Shown piece by piece: positions 1 to 10,100 of a stretch of DNA of 64,000 nucleotides (positions within the stretch are counted from its first letter, which is position 1; each line of letters opens with the position of its first letter). The stretch lies in assembly GCF_025150745.1 (NCBI RefSeq), contig NZ_CP102282.1, forward strand, positions 310,001 to 374,000, read 5' to 3'. Under the pieces are notes generated by a model, which was given only the letters and a program-made list of their open reading frames with translations, had not been told where the DNA came from and made no database searches. The translations under genes and the position numbers were made by a program. The DNA comes from Eubacterium ventriosum. Lineage in GTDB: Bacteria > Bacillota > Clostridia > Lachnospirales > Lachnospiraceae.

Positions 1-773
1 CGAATTGTTTCGTTGTTGTATGCTTCAATTGCAATCTTAGACAAGTCGCTAGCTGATGTGTACTGGTCTGCCGCATCATAGCCATCCGGTGACATAAAAT
101 GTGTATTTTCAAGTTCCATGTCACGGACATTCTTATTCATCTCATAAACAAAACGCTCAACACACTGTGCTGCTGTAAAAGTTTTTCCTTCGTTAGCAAT
201 ATTGTCTTTAAGAATTGCTTCGCCTGCTGCTTTTGCCAAAACATAGGCTGCGTCATTTCCTGATGAAATAAGCAAGCCTTCAAGCAACTCCTGAACTGTT
301 ACAACCTGTCCCTGACTAAAACCTGCCTTACTTGAATCTGCTGCAATCATATTAATTTCACTGCCGATTGTTACTATATCAGTAGTTTTCATATTCTGCA
401 AAACAGTCAAAGCTGTCATAAGCTTAGTTGTGCTTGCCGGATACATCTTGGCATCGCTGTTTTTTTCATAATAAATCTCTTTTGAATTAACATTCACAAG
501 AATAGCTGCCTTGGCACTTATAGCCTGGTCAAAACCGCTCTTTCCTGCTGATTCCGTGTATTCGATTGGATGAAGTCCATAATCAGTCCACGGATTTCTT
601 TCGCTAATCTCATAGTTATCGTGGATAAAATCTTTAACAATAACTTCACTCTGGCTTGTCTTTAAATCGCCTACCGGCTTTGCCTTTCCTATTACAAATG
701 CATAATCAATTGCTCCAATCATAAGAAGCACTGCAATAACTGCGCTTAATATGCATCTTCCTGTCTTTCTCAT
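1..773 (-). CDS. D-alanyl-D-alanine carboxypeptidase (peptidase S11), C-terminus outside window
   Basis: Reading the minus strand from ATG at 773 gives an N-terminal membrane segment or signal peptide (about residues 7-27), then an S11 penicillin-binding domain. The SxxK catalytic motif is visible in PASTTKLMTA and the SxN motif in ISSGNDAAYV. Family knowledge: these enzymes trim the terminal D-Ala of peptidoglycan stem peptides at the outer face of the membrane. The frame stays open to base 1, so the KTG motif and C-terminus lie outside. The start overlaps the stop of the upstream lipoprotein gene by 4 nt (ATGA), implying translational coupling in one operon. Confidence 0.93.
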   Translation of the reverse strand, partial: MRKTGRCILSAVIAVLLMIGAIDYAFVIGKAKPVGDLKTSQSEVIVKDFIHDNYEISERNPWTDYGLHPIEYTESAGKSGFDQAISAKAAILVNVNSKEIYYEKNSDAKMYPASTTKLMTALTVLQNMKTTDIVTIGSEINMIAADSSKAGFSQGQVVTVQELLEGLLISSGNDAAYVLAKAAGEAILKDNIANEGKTFTAAQCVERFVYEMNKNVRDMELENTHFMSPDGYDAADQYTSASDLSKIAIEAYNNETI

Positions 774-1471
774 TTAACATCCTCCAATGTAAATATCGCT
801 TCCTTGAAATTAATGTTATTCCATTGTGATTCTGCCGTAACATTATTTCCCTTTTTCCATTTTATATACATTTCCTTCGTGGAACTTCCATCTTTTTCCA
901 TCTTTTTCTCAGTTTTATTAGCAATTTCTGCCTTTTCAAAAACCTTAATCAAACGGCCTTCACTAATATTTATTTTCTTTGCAAGCTTAACATTGGTGTT
1001 CTTAAAATACTCTAAAGCCTTTGTTTTAACAGATGACTTTTCTTTCTTTGTAAGCTTAATATCATATTGTGATGAAATTTCATTAAGCCATTCCCTCTTG
1101 CAAATATCGTCAAGCACAAGGCTTTTGACACCCTGTTCCCAAGTCACATCGCCATCCATTTTTGAGTCCCAGTCTATTTCCTTGCCCTTTGTAAGATAAT
1201 AAGTTTCGTAAGTCGCCTGGGCTGTATACACATAATACCTTACCTCGTCAAGCATAACCTGACTACCGCCTGCAGTAATAGTAAGAGTAGTGTCTGCCCC
1301 GTCAGAACCAGTTGAGTTTTTCGAAGCTGTTCCCTTTAAAACTGTTGAACTCTCGGAACCTGTTTCACTTGTAGCCACCGTGGTTTCCTCCACTGCTTTT
1401 TTCTGACCACAACCTACAAGTCCCACCGCAACTGTAAGTCCTGCCAAAATACATATTAACTTTTTTCTCAA
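770..1471 (-). CDS. SurA/PrsA N-terminal-like lipoprotein
   Basis: A secretion signal ends in a lipobox (LVGC near residue 21), so the protein should be a membrane-anchored lipoprotein. A Ser/Thr-rich linker follows, then a charged helical region resembling the N-terminal chaperone domain of SurA/PrsA-type foldases. No parvulin isomerase domain is present in the roughly 233 residues. I chose TTG at 1471 rather than TTG at 1477 because the GGAGG at 1483-1487 is 9 nt from the former and only 3 nt from the latter. It is followed by the carboxypeptidase gene with a 4-nt overlap, suggesting a role in cell-wall enzyme folding or export; that role is inference. Confidence 0.75.
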   Translation of the reverse strand: MRKKLICILAGLTVAVGLVGCGQKKAVEETTVATSETGSESSTVLKGTASKNSTGSDGADTTLTITAGGSQVMLDEVRYYVYTAQATYETYYLTKGKEIDWDSKMDGDVTWEQGVKSLVLDDICKREWLNEISSQYDIKLTKKEKSSVKTKALEYFKNTNVKLAKKINISEGRLIKVFEKAEIANKTEKKMEKDGSSTKEMYIKWKKGNNVTAESQWNNINFKEAIFTLEDVK

Positions 1472-1626
1472 AGACAATCACCTCCCCTGACTTGCCACTA
1501 TATACAATGTATTCCCATTACCTTATCTTTTCAACTATTTTAATCACAGCATATGTGACTGACTCTACAGTTATATATTTTCACAATATATTTCAACTGC
1601 TTTAGTCGTAGCTCACATACCTTATT

Positions 1627-4600
1627 CTATTCTTCATCCTTCAATGTAGACAGTGATTCTACCAGTTTTCTTGCATTTTCTATTACTGTGCCTGTGCCCG
1701 GTTTTGGCTCAAAAATAAAATACGGTTCGTCTTTAGGCATAAACTTAAGTCTGCCTTTGTACTCGCGGACAAGAATTGGTATTCTTTCCACATCCACCTC
1801 AGCGTCTTTCCACATTGTAAGCTTGATTCTGTTTTTATGACCTGAAATTTCAGTAACATATGCCTGATGTGCTGCATTTTTAAGCAAAACAATCTGGAGA
1901 AGGTTTTCAACCTGATTCGGTATGTCTCCGAAACGGTCAAGAAGTTCATCCTGCATATCCTCGTATTCTTCCATTGTCTCTATTCCTGCAATTCGCTTGT
2001 AAATATCCATTTTAAGAGCTTCATTTTTAATATATGAAGGTGGAACAAAAGCATCCACTGTCAGGTCTACCTTTGTTTCAAAATCATCCATTGGCTTGTT
2101 GCCCTTTAAAGTATTAATGGCATCGTTAAGCATTTTGCAATAAAGGTCGTAACCAACATCCTCCATATGCCCGCTTTGTGCAGCCCCAAGAAGATTTCCG
2201 GTACCACGGATTTCAAGGTCTCGCATTGCAATTTTTACACCACTGCCAAGTTCCGTAAAATCCCTTATTGCCCCAAGTCGCTTTTCCGCAACTTCCGTAA
2301 GCATCTTGTTTCTGCTATACATCAAAAAAGCATACGATGTACGGTTTGAACGGCCTACACGGCCACGAAGCTGATAAAGCTGGGACAAGCCCATTTTTTC
2401 TGCATCGTGTATTATAATGGTATTGGCATTTGGTATGTCAAGACCTGTTTCTATTATTGTAGTTGTTACAAGAACATCAATGTCCCCGTTAACAAAATCA
2501 TACATTATTTCTTCAAGCTGTCGCTCACTCATCTGTCCGTGTGCGAAGGCAACACTGGCATCAGGCACAAGTGCCTGAACTTTTCCTGCCATTTCAGCTA
2601 TGTCCTGAACCCTGTTGTACACGTAATAAACCTGACCGCCTCTTGCAAGCTCCCTGTTTATGGCATCCCTTGCAATTTCCTCATTGTACTCCATAACAAA
2701 AGTCTGTATTGGCATACGTTCCTGAGGCGGTTCTTCCATTACGCACATATCTCTTATTCCAATAAGGCTCATATGAAGAGTTCTTGGAATCGGAGTTGCT
2801 GTAAGAGTCATTACGTCAACATTATTTTTCAATTCTTTAATCTGTTCCTTATGTTTTACGCCAAATCTCTGCTCTTCATCAATAATCAAAAGTCCCAAAT
2901 CCTTAAATTTAACATCTTTTGAAAGCATACGATGAGTTCCGATAACAACGTCAACATAACCTTTATTCAAATCTTTTATTGTTTTATCAATATTTGATTT
3001 TGTTCTAAATCTTGAAAGCATTTCCACTCTGACAGGGAAATCCTTAAATCTCTGCTTAAAAGTTTTGTAGTGCTGCTGGGCCAAAACCGTTGTTGGAACA
3101 AGATAAGCCACCTGCTTGTCATCCTGCACTGCCTTAAAAGCCGCACGAATTGCCACTTCTGTCTTGCCAAAACCTACGTCTCCGCAAATCAGTCTGTCCA
3201 TAATTTTCGTGCTTTCCATGTCTTTTTTTACTTCAGATATGGCATTAAGCTGATCATCTGTCTCCTCAAATGGAAACATTTCCTCGAATTCCTTCTGCCA
3301 TTCCGTGTCAGGAGAAAACTGATATCCGTTGCTGTTCTCCCTTATTGCATAAAGCTGAACAAGCTCCTTCGCAATATCCGCAACAGCCTTCTTAACCCTG
3401 GTCTTTGTTTTTTTCCATTCCTGGCCACCTAATGTGTTAAGTTTAGGCGGTTTCGCCGTGCTGTCAGCATATTTTTGAATCATATCAAGCTGGGTTGCTA
3501 ACACATAAAGGTTGCTGCCCTTGGCATATTCAATCTTAATGTAGTCCTTTACAATATGGTCTACTTCTATTTTTTCTATTCCACGATAAACACCAAGTCC
3601 GTGGTTTTCGTGGACAACATAATCACCAATGTTAAGGTCGGTAAAACTTGAAATATTAGTACCTGAATAGCCATGCTTTCTACGTTTTCTTTTCTTCTTT
3701 TCGCCAAAAATATCCGTGTCTGAAATAGCCACAAACTTAATCATAGGATACATAAAACCACTGCGAAGCTGACCTTTTATAATCATAACTTCACCAGGCA
3801 TAACCTGACGTTCCCCGTCTTCTTCGAAAAATGCGCTAATCTCAAACTCTCTAAGATCCTCCGCCAAACGCTGGCCTCTTGTTTTTGAACCGGTTACAAG
3901 AAGAACCGCATATTTTTGCTCTTTATATTTTTTTAAATCCTGAACAAGAATCTCAAACTTGCCATTGTATGGACTTACGTTTCTTGATCCCACTTCCACA
4001 AAATCATCCACGCTAAATCCCTGAATCTTCTGGGCAATTGCTGTAAATAGGACTTTTTCGCCACTATCAATCTTGGCAATTATCTGATTTTTATCCCAAA
4101 TTACATCTGTCTGCCCCGGAAGCACGTAGCCTTTCTGAAGGCGGTTAGCCATACTATCTCCAAACTCCGCATCAACCACGTTAAGTTGCTCCGTTACCCT
4201 CTTTGGCTCATCAATAAAAAATATTGGATTTTCAAAATAGTCAAGCAGACTTACCAAATTATCATAAAAATAGTTTACATAACTATCTACTGCTACCTGA
4301 CTTGGGTTAATATCCATATTTGTAAGAAACTCTTCAACTGTAACTCTAAGTCTGTTAGCCTCTTCCGTCTTAAAATCTTTTCTGAATTTTTCAACATTTT
4401 GGTCTAAATCCTGTCGAATCTTCGCCATTCCCGCCTGAATTTCTTTCTTAGTCAGTGAATATTCGCTGGCAGGATAAATTTTTACCGATTCAAGATTCTC
4501 AATTGAACGCTGGCTTTCCACCTCAAAACTCTTTATTATGTCAACCTCATCGTCCCAAAAATCAATTCGATAAGGCACCTCATCTGTCAGCGTGTAAATA

Positions 4601-5133
4601 TCAACAATACTTCCTCGCACCGCAAACTGTCCCGGTCCATCAATCTGAACAACCGGCTCGTATCCCATCTGCACAAGCTTGCTCTTTAAGGCATCCATCT
4701 GAATTATGCTGCCTTCTGCTATTTCAAGATAATTATTTTTAATTTTTTCAATTGGCATTATCTTGTCCATAAAGGCATCCGGCGTCAAAATTACCGTAAA
4801 TGGCTTATCTTCAACTATTTTTTGAATAAATTCAAGTCGTTGTTGCAATATAAGATTTCCGTGTACATCCGCACTAAAGAAAATAAAATCCTTTGCAGGA
4901 TACATTACAACATCGTCCGCAAAGCCCTTTAAATCCTGATACAACTGACTTGCTTTTGTTGCACTAAAAGTAACAATGACTTTCTGCTTGTAGCCATTGC
5001 TCAATCCATTAATAAAATGAGCAAGCTGGGATTCCCCACACCCTGTAACCTGACAGGATTTGTGTTCAGACAAGCAGACCTTAACCTGCTCAAACTCATT
5101 TAATTGTAATAGTGGATAATCAAAACTTTTCAT
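1627..5133 (-). CDS. mfd: Transcription-repair coupling factor Mfd
   Basis: The 1168-residue product has the full Mfd order: UvrB-like N-terminal modules (residues 1-330), RNA-polymerase-interacting CarD-like domain (about 500-570, with GDYVVHENHGLGVYRG), superfamily 2 translocase lobes (about 610-950; Walker A GDVGFGKTEVA, DEEQ-type box IIDEEQRFG, motif VI QLRGRVGRS), and a C-terminal TRCF domain (about 1010-1110). Known role: it binds stalled RNA polymerase, dislodges it and recruits UvrA for strand-specific repair. ATG is preceded by GGGAG at about 6 nt. It lies 69 nt downstream of pth, a pth-mfd order common in Firmicutes. Confidence 0.98.
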   Translation of the reverse strand: MKSFDYPLLQLNEFEQVKVCLSEHKSCQVTGCGESQLAHFINGLSNGYKQKVIVTFSATKASQLYQDLKGFADDVVMYPAKDFIFFSADVHGNLILQQRLEFIQKIVEDKPFTVILTPDAFMDKIMPIEKIKNNYLEIAEGSIIQMDALKSKLVQMGYEPVVQIDGPGQFAVRGSIVDIYTLTDEVPYRIDFWDDEVDIIKSFEVESQRSIENLESVKIYPASEYSLTKKEIQAGMAKIRQDLDQNVEKFRKDFKTEEANRLRVTVEEFLTNMDINPSQVAVDSYVNYFYDNLVSLLDYFENPIFFIDEPKRVTEQLNVVDAEFGDSMANRLQKGYVLPGQTDVIWDKNQIIAKIDSGEKVLFTAIAQKIQGFSVDDFVEVGSRNVSPYNGKFEILVQDLKKYKEQKYAVLLVTGSKTRGQRLAEDLREFEISAFFEEDGERQVMPGEVMIIKGQLRSGFMYPMIKFVAISDTDIFGEKKKRKRRKHGYSGTNISSFTDLNIGDYVVHENHGLGVYRGIEKIEVDHIVKDYIKIEYAKGSNLYVLATQLDMIQKYADSTAKPPKLNTLGGQEWKKTKTRVKKAVADIAKELVQLYAIRENSNGYQFSPDTEWQKEFEEMFPFEETDDQLNAISEVKKDMESTKIMDRLICGDVGFGKTEVAIRAAFKAVQDDKQVAYLVPTTVLAQQHYKTFKQRFKDFPVRVEMLSRFRTKSNIDKTIKDLNKGYVDVVIGTHRMLSKDVKFKDLGLLIIDEEQRFGVKHKEQIKELKNNVDVMTLTATPIPRTLHMSLIGIRDMCVMEEPPQERMPIQTFVMEYNEEIARDAINRELARGGQVYYVYNRVQDIAEMAGKVQALVPDASVAFAHGQMSERQLEEIMYDFVNGDIDVLVTTTIIETGLDIPNANTIIIHDAEKMGLSQLYQLRGRVGRSNRTSYAFLMYSRNKMLTEVAEKRLGAIRDFTELGSGVKIAMRDLEIRGTGNLLGAAQSGHMEDVGYDLYCKMLNDAINTLKGNKPMDDFETKVDLTVDAFVPPSYIKNEALKMDIYKRIAGIETMEEYEDMQDELLDRFGDIPNQVENLLQIVLLKNAAHQAYVTEISGHKNRIKLTMWKDAEVDVERIPILVREYKGRLKFMPKDEPYFIFEPKPGTGTVIENARKLVESLSTLKDEE

Positions 5134-5166
5134 TTACTACTCCCGGACTTCACTATTTTGATAGAT

Positions 5167-5238
5167 TCTAGTTGAATTTATTCATTGCTATATTTATATC
5201 TTCTAATTAAATTTGTTCATTGCTGTGTTTATATCTTC
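5167..5238 (-). repeat. Diverged tandem duplication of the pth 3' end
   Basis: The last 35 or so bases of pth (from AGAAGATATAAACACAGC to the stop) are followed directly by a second copy, AGAAGATATAAATATAGC and onward, with several substitutions. The second copy lies after the pth stop codon, so it is untranslated. It shows an old local duplication between pth and mfd. Confidence 0.7.
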
Positions 5239-5757
5239 CAAAATCATAACTTCAACTGCTGAGGCTGCATCTTTTATACCCTGCTCAGCCAAAACTCTTT
5301 CGCCCTTGCTAAACTTGCCAAGCACATGATTTACAAGATTTCCTTCATTTGCACCTACTCCCACGCGCACCCTCTTAAACTTCTGAGTTCCCGCGTGATT
5401 AATAATACTCTTCAAACCATTATGACCGCCTGCGCTGCCCTGGGCTCTAATTCTAATTCTTCCCGTAGCCAAATTAATATCGTCAGAAATAACAATAATG
5501 TCATTCTCCGGATCAAGCTTATAGAAATCCATAACTGCTCTCACTGACTCACCGCTAAGATTCATATAAGTCTGTGGCTTCACCAAAATCACTTTCTCGC
5601 CACCAATATTTCCAATACCGCATAAAGCCTTATGTCTCTTAGTCTTCACCTCAACACCCATCTGACTTGCCAACTCATCTATAACATCAAAACCAATATT
5701 GTGTCTTGTTTTATCATATTCCTTATCAGGATTCCCTAATCCAAAAACTGCATACAT
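5203..5757 (-). CDS. pth: Peptidyl-tRNA hydrolase
   Basis: The 184-residue protein begins MYAVFGLGNPDKEYDKTRHN, containing the family's Asn (GLGNP) and catalytic His (TRHNIGF). Other conserved blocks are KPQTYMNLSGESV and GGHNGLKSI. Known role: hydrolyses peptidyl-tRNA released prematurely from ribosomes and recycles tRNA in the cytoplasm. Length is typical. It heads a minus-strand run with mfd. Confidence 0.97.
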   Translation of the reverse strand: MYAVFGLGNPDKEYDKTRHNIGFDVIDELASQMGVEVKTKRHKALCGIGNIGGEKVILVKPQTYMNLSGESVRAVMDFYKLDPENDIIVISDDINLATGRIRIRAQGSAGGHNGLKSIINHAGTQKFKRVRVGVGANEGNLVNHVLGKFSKGERVLAEQGIKDAASAVEVMILEDINTAMNKFN

Positions 5758-5877
5758 AATCGTACCTGCCTTCTATAATTTACAAAATAGTCTTACTCTT
5801 AATGATACTATTTTTAGGAGTTTATTTCAACTAACTAAGGGGATTATGTTTGTATTTAATCCTTCTAAAAAAATTAC

Positions 5878-5905
5878 CCCTCCGAAAGCTGACACTTTCC
5901 GAGGG
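5878..5905 (-). terminator. Rho-independent terminator after the DegV gene
   Basis: An 11-bp stem pairs CCCTCCGAAAG with CTTTCCGAGGG around a 6-nt loop. T-rich runs follow on both strands, so it can stop transcription either way; its position fits termination of the degV transcript before pth. Confidence 0.8.
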
Positions 5906-5924
5906 ATTCTTCTTTTTTTAATAT

Positions 5925-6806
5925 TTACTTTTCATCTCTTGTAACAACACTTATTCCAATACCAATTGCATTAGGTCCAACGTGGCATCCTATACTAAAT
6001 GACAATGAATCATAATATATATCGTCGATTTCGTTTTCAAATGTATCTTTTACCATCTTGTACCACTGGTCTGCGTCTTCCTGTTTCTGGAATGTTCCTG
6101 CTGCTCCAAGTCTTAACTGTTTTCTATCTACATCAGCAAATCTTGTATTAAGGTCTTCTTCAATAGCTTCTAACATCTTAAGTTCAGCTTTCTTCATTCC
6201 TCTAACTTTAGTGAATGCATCAAGCTTTTCACCCTGAATTGTAAGTACAGGCTTAATGTTAAGAACTGCTCCTATGGCTGCTCCTGCTGCTGTAACACGT
6301 CCTCCTTTTTTAAGGTATTCTAAAGTATCAACAGCAATGTAAATACTTGAATTGTAAGCATTTTCTTCAAGTTTCTTTTTTATTTCTTCTGCTGTCATTC
6401 CCTGATTAGCCATCCATTTTGCTTCAAGAACTGACTCTCTCATTGTTACTGAGATTCTGTGATCATCAACAACCTGAACCTTTCCGTCATATTCTTCTGA
6501 AAGCTGAATTGCCGCGTGACATGAAGCACTTAATGCGCTTGACATTGGAATGTAAACAACCTGTTCATAGCCTTCCTTCAAAATGCCATCCCACATATCC
6601 ATTACATCCCCGGGTGATGGCTGTGATGTTGTAACATTCTTTCCTGAAGTCATTGCACCATAATATTCTTCCTGTGTAATGTTCTTTCCTTCGTAAAAAA
6701 CATCTCCCTCTATGATAACCGGCATTGGAAGAGAATATATTCCAATTTTCTTTCCTTCTTCCGGTGTAATTCCACTATTACTATCAGTCATTACTGCTGT
6801 TTTCAT
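5925..6806 (-). CDS. DegV family fatty-acid-binding protein
   Basis: The 293-residue protein starts with MKTAVMTDSNSGITPEEGKK and has the DegV features: an N-terminal lobe with TSQPSPGD and a C-terminal lobe with LKKGGRVTAAGAAIGAVLNIKPVL, plus the terminal glycine-rich HVGPNAIGIG segment. Known role: DegV/FakB proteins bind fatty acids and some present them to the FakA kinase; the specific ligand here is not visible. It has its own AAAGGG ribosome site and is monocistronic between two terminators. Confidence 0.93.
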   Translation of the reverse strand: MKTAVMTDSNSGITPEEGKKIGIYSLPMPVIIEGDVFYEGKNITQEEYYGAMTSGKNVTTSQPSPGDVMDMWDGILKEGYEQVVYIPMSSALSASCHAAIQLSEEYDGKVQVVDDHRISVTMRESVLEAKWMANQGMTAEEIKKKLEENAYNSSIYIAVDTLEYLKKGGRVTAAGAAIGAVLNIKPVLTIQGEKLDAFTKVRGMKKAELKMLEAIEEDLNTRFADVDRKQLRLGAAGTFQKQEDADQWYKMVKDTFENEIDDIYYDSLSFSIGCHVGPNAIGIGISVVTRDEK

Positions 6807-7033
6807 ATTAGTCTACCCTTTCTCTAATAATTCATATTTAATGTTTTCTCGTTATTTCTTCTATATGATTGTATCTAAAACAGCCCAAATCAACAGGCAT
6901 ATTTTACCCAATATTAACTTTTACAGTATAACATCTGATTGCTAATTAATCAATAAAAGTAAGCATTTAGGGAATTTTTCTTTGATATTAAAAATAATTT
7001 TTGCAATTTAATAATTAGTACAAATTAGTTTAT

Positions 7034-7086
7034 AAGAAGAAAAAGACACAGCCTACTAATTACCGTAAACTGTGCCTCTTTTCTTG
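7034..7086 (-). terminator. Terminator after the GH81 gene; rest of 6807-7130 gap
   Basis: AAGAAAAAGACACAG pairs with CTGTGCCTCTTTTCTT, followed on the minus strand by a TCTTTTTCTTCTT run. It ends the GH81 transcript. The remaining part of the 6807-7130 gap is AT-rich and would hold the degV promoter; I see no gene in it. Confidence 0.75.
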
Positions 7087-7130
7087 TTTAAACACTTGGT
7101 TTTTTATTTTTTCAAAATATTACGTCAGAC

Positions 7131-10100
7131 TTATTTAGTATAAACACTCATTTCCCACAATGAATATCCATATGGAAGTGCTCTTTCCACACCCTGCATT
7201 CTTACATATCTTGCCTTTGTAGCGTCAAATGTTATAGTTTCTTCTCCACCTTTTCCATCTGTTACATTCTTAACTGTTGTCCAGTTTTTGCCATCTGTTG
7301 ATGTCTGAATCTTGTATGCCTTTCCGTAAGCACCTTCCCAGTTAAGTACTACCTTGTTGATTGTGTAAGCCTTGCCTAAGTCTACTAAAAGCCATGCATC
7401 ATCCACAAAGTTTGATGACCAACGTGTTCCGTTGTCCCCATCTACTGCATATTTTGCTGCCATTGCATCAGCTTCATTTCCTGATGATGTAGCCTTAGCT
7501 GATTTTGCAACGTTTGTACCTGATGGAACTGATGAATCTTCATTATTTGAATCATCTGATACTGAACCTGAAACTTTACCGTAAACTTCCATTTCCCATA
7601 ATGAATATCCATATGGTAATGCTCTTTCTACACCCTGCATTCTTACATATCTTGCATCTGTAGAATTAAATGCTACCGTTTCTTCTCCACCTTTTCCATT
7701 AGTCACGTTTTTAACTGTCTTCCATGTTTTTCCATCTGTTGATGTCTGTATCTTATATGCTTTTCCGTAAGCACCTTCCCAAGTTAAAACAACTTTATTA
7801 ATTGAGTATGTTTTTCCAAGGTCTACATAAATCCATGCATCGTCTGCAAAATTAGATGACCAACGTGTTCCCTTATCTCCGTCTACTGCGTTTTTGCCAC
7901 CAAATACATCATTTTCTGAACCTGATGTTACTGTTTTGCAACCTGTAGAAATAATCTTTGTTTCTGATGTGTCAGGTGTTGTTGGCTGCTCAGGTTCTGT
8001 TGATGAACCGTCAATCTTGTATTCTGCTGTTGCCACAGGTGAATCAATCATTCCTTTTCTGTAAGCAATCGCTTTTAATGTTGTATTCTTGCTTATCTTA
8101 ATACTTGGAACGTATAAGTTTGACTTTTCGTTAGGTGTTGAACCGTCTGTTGTATATCTGATTTCCACACCCTTAGTATTACTGCTAATGTTTACATTCA
8201 AAGCCTTACTGTATGTTCCTGATGGAATGCTAAATATTGGTGTTTCAACTTTTGCAGCTTCATACACACCCATTTCCCACAATGAATATCCGTATGCTAA
8301 TGCTCTCTTTACACCTTGCATCTTTACATATCTACATTCAGTTGCATCAAATACAATGCTTTCTTCTCCACCTTTGCCATTGTTGTTTTCATATACTGTT
8401 GTCCAGTTGTTTCCATCTTTTGAAACCTGAATCTTGTATTCCTTAGCATATGAAGCTTCCCAGTTAAATGTAACCTTATTAATTGTGTAATTCTTTCCTA
8501 AATCAATCTGACAATACTGATTATCTGTAAATTCTGAAGACCATCTTGTTGTTCCGTCGTTATCGACTATCTTACTTCCGTCTACACTTGGATTTTCTGA
8601 TGATGAAACCTTAACGTTCTTGCCTAATGCAATATTGTCTTTAAGTGAAACATCTGTGCCATTCACAGTGATTGTGCTTGAAGCCATTGCAGATGTAATA
8701 TATTCATCTTTTACTGCGATAGCTTTAACTGTTGCTGTACTTGATACTGCAAATACTCCATCATAAACCTTTGATGATGTTGTTGGCATTGTTCCGTCTG
8801 TTGTATAGTAAATAGTAACTCCAGGTGTTTCTGATGAAATTGTTACATACTGTGTATCATCATATTTTCCTGATGGAACAGATATTTCAGGAGTTGAAGC
8901 CTGTACTATGTTAAAGCTCTTATTCTTATATACTTCAAAGTTTACAAGTGCCTTTGCACCAATTGTTGCTGTGCCAATCTTGTTACCGTTAGTTTTAAAT
9001 GTTACAACCTTTGTGTCGTTAGTAGGATTCCAAACTGTTGCTGTGTATTTACTTGTATCCTTGTTGTAATATACTGCTGCTGAGCAATCTCCTGTTGCAA
9101 CAATGTCAGTTGTTTTTACGCCTAACTGTTTCATACTGTTAATAAACCAATATGTGTTAGCTGTATCTGTTTTCTGAACCTTTGTATCGTTTGCAAGGAA
9201 TTTCTCCATTGCAAGACTTGGATTAGTCTGTGAAAGGAATGGCCATGTAATATGTTGCCAACCTGTATCTGCCTGTGGATACTCTTTAAGCATCTTGTCA
9301 ATTTCTTCCTGACTCTTTCCTTCGTTCTTAGCTGCCTGTACTGCCTTAGCCATTGCTATTGTTGTATCATCTAACAATCCCTGATATATTTCAGCACATC
9401 TGCTCTGATTCATTCCGTAATATGTTAAATATTCTGAAATCGGAAGCCACTGAATACCATAAACATATAATGGCTGTCCACCAAAGAATGTTCCATAGAA
9501 GTTAATTCCACCGTAGACCTGACCTACTACATTGTATGGCCATTCTTTAATCCAGTTGTCTTTGTCGTAATCGAACCAATACTGTTCCACTGCTTCCATT
9601 TCATTTGTAAATCCAAATACTCCTGCATCTCTGTATTCATCATTTTCTGTAAGAACTCCCCAAAGATACATACTTACCCAGCTAAATAATGATTCACTGG
9701 CTGATTCCTGATTGTTACCTGAATCATTGTCTGCGTATCCGCCTGCCCATGAATGTCCTTCGTACATATCATAAGCTCTAAATCTACAGTATTCACTATC
9801 ATTGTCAGAAGGTCCGGCATAATCTCTAATCATCATTTCAATCATACCTTTGTAATCATTATAAAATTCATTATCATATGTAGCTAAAACTGTTGCTGCA
9901 AACATGAAGTAACCATATGTAAAATGGTGATCACAAATTGCTGCATTTGCCCCAAACTCGCTCTGTTCATAGTAAAGAGTTCCCCAGTTATTATTATAAA
10001 TAAAATAACTGATATCATCCTTTCCTTCATAAGTAAACCAGTTAACAAGAATCTTCTTCATTCTCTTTAAGAATGTATCTCTAAGTTCTGTTTCTCCAAG

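Noticed and set aside
804-1199. Plus-strand 131-codon frame over the lipoprotein gene
   Set aside because: Low-complexity hydrophobic antisense shadow with no ribosome site.
2407-2922. Plus-strand 171-codon frame inside mfd
   Set aside because: Lies within a highly conserved mfd helicase region; antisense shadow.
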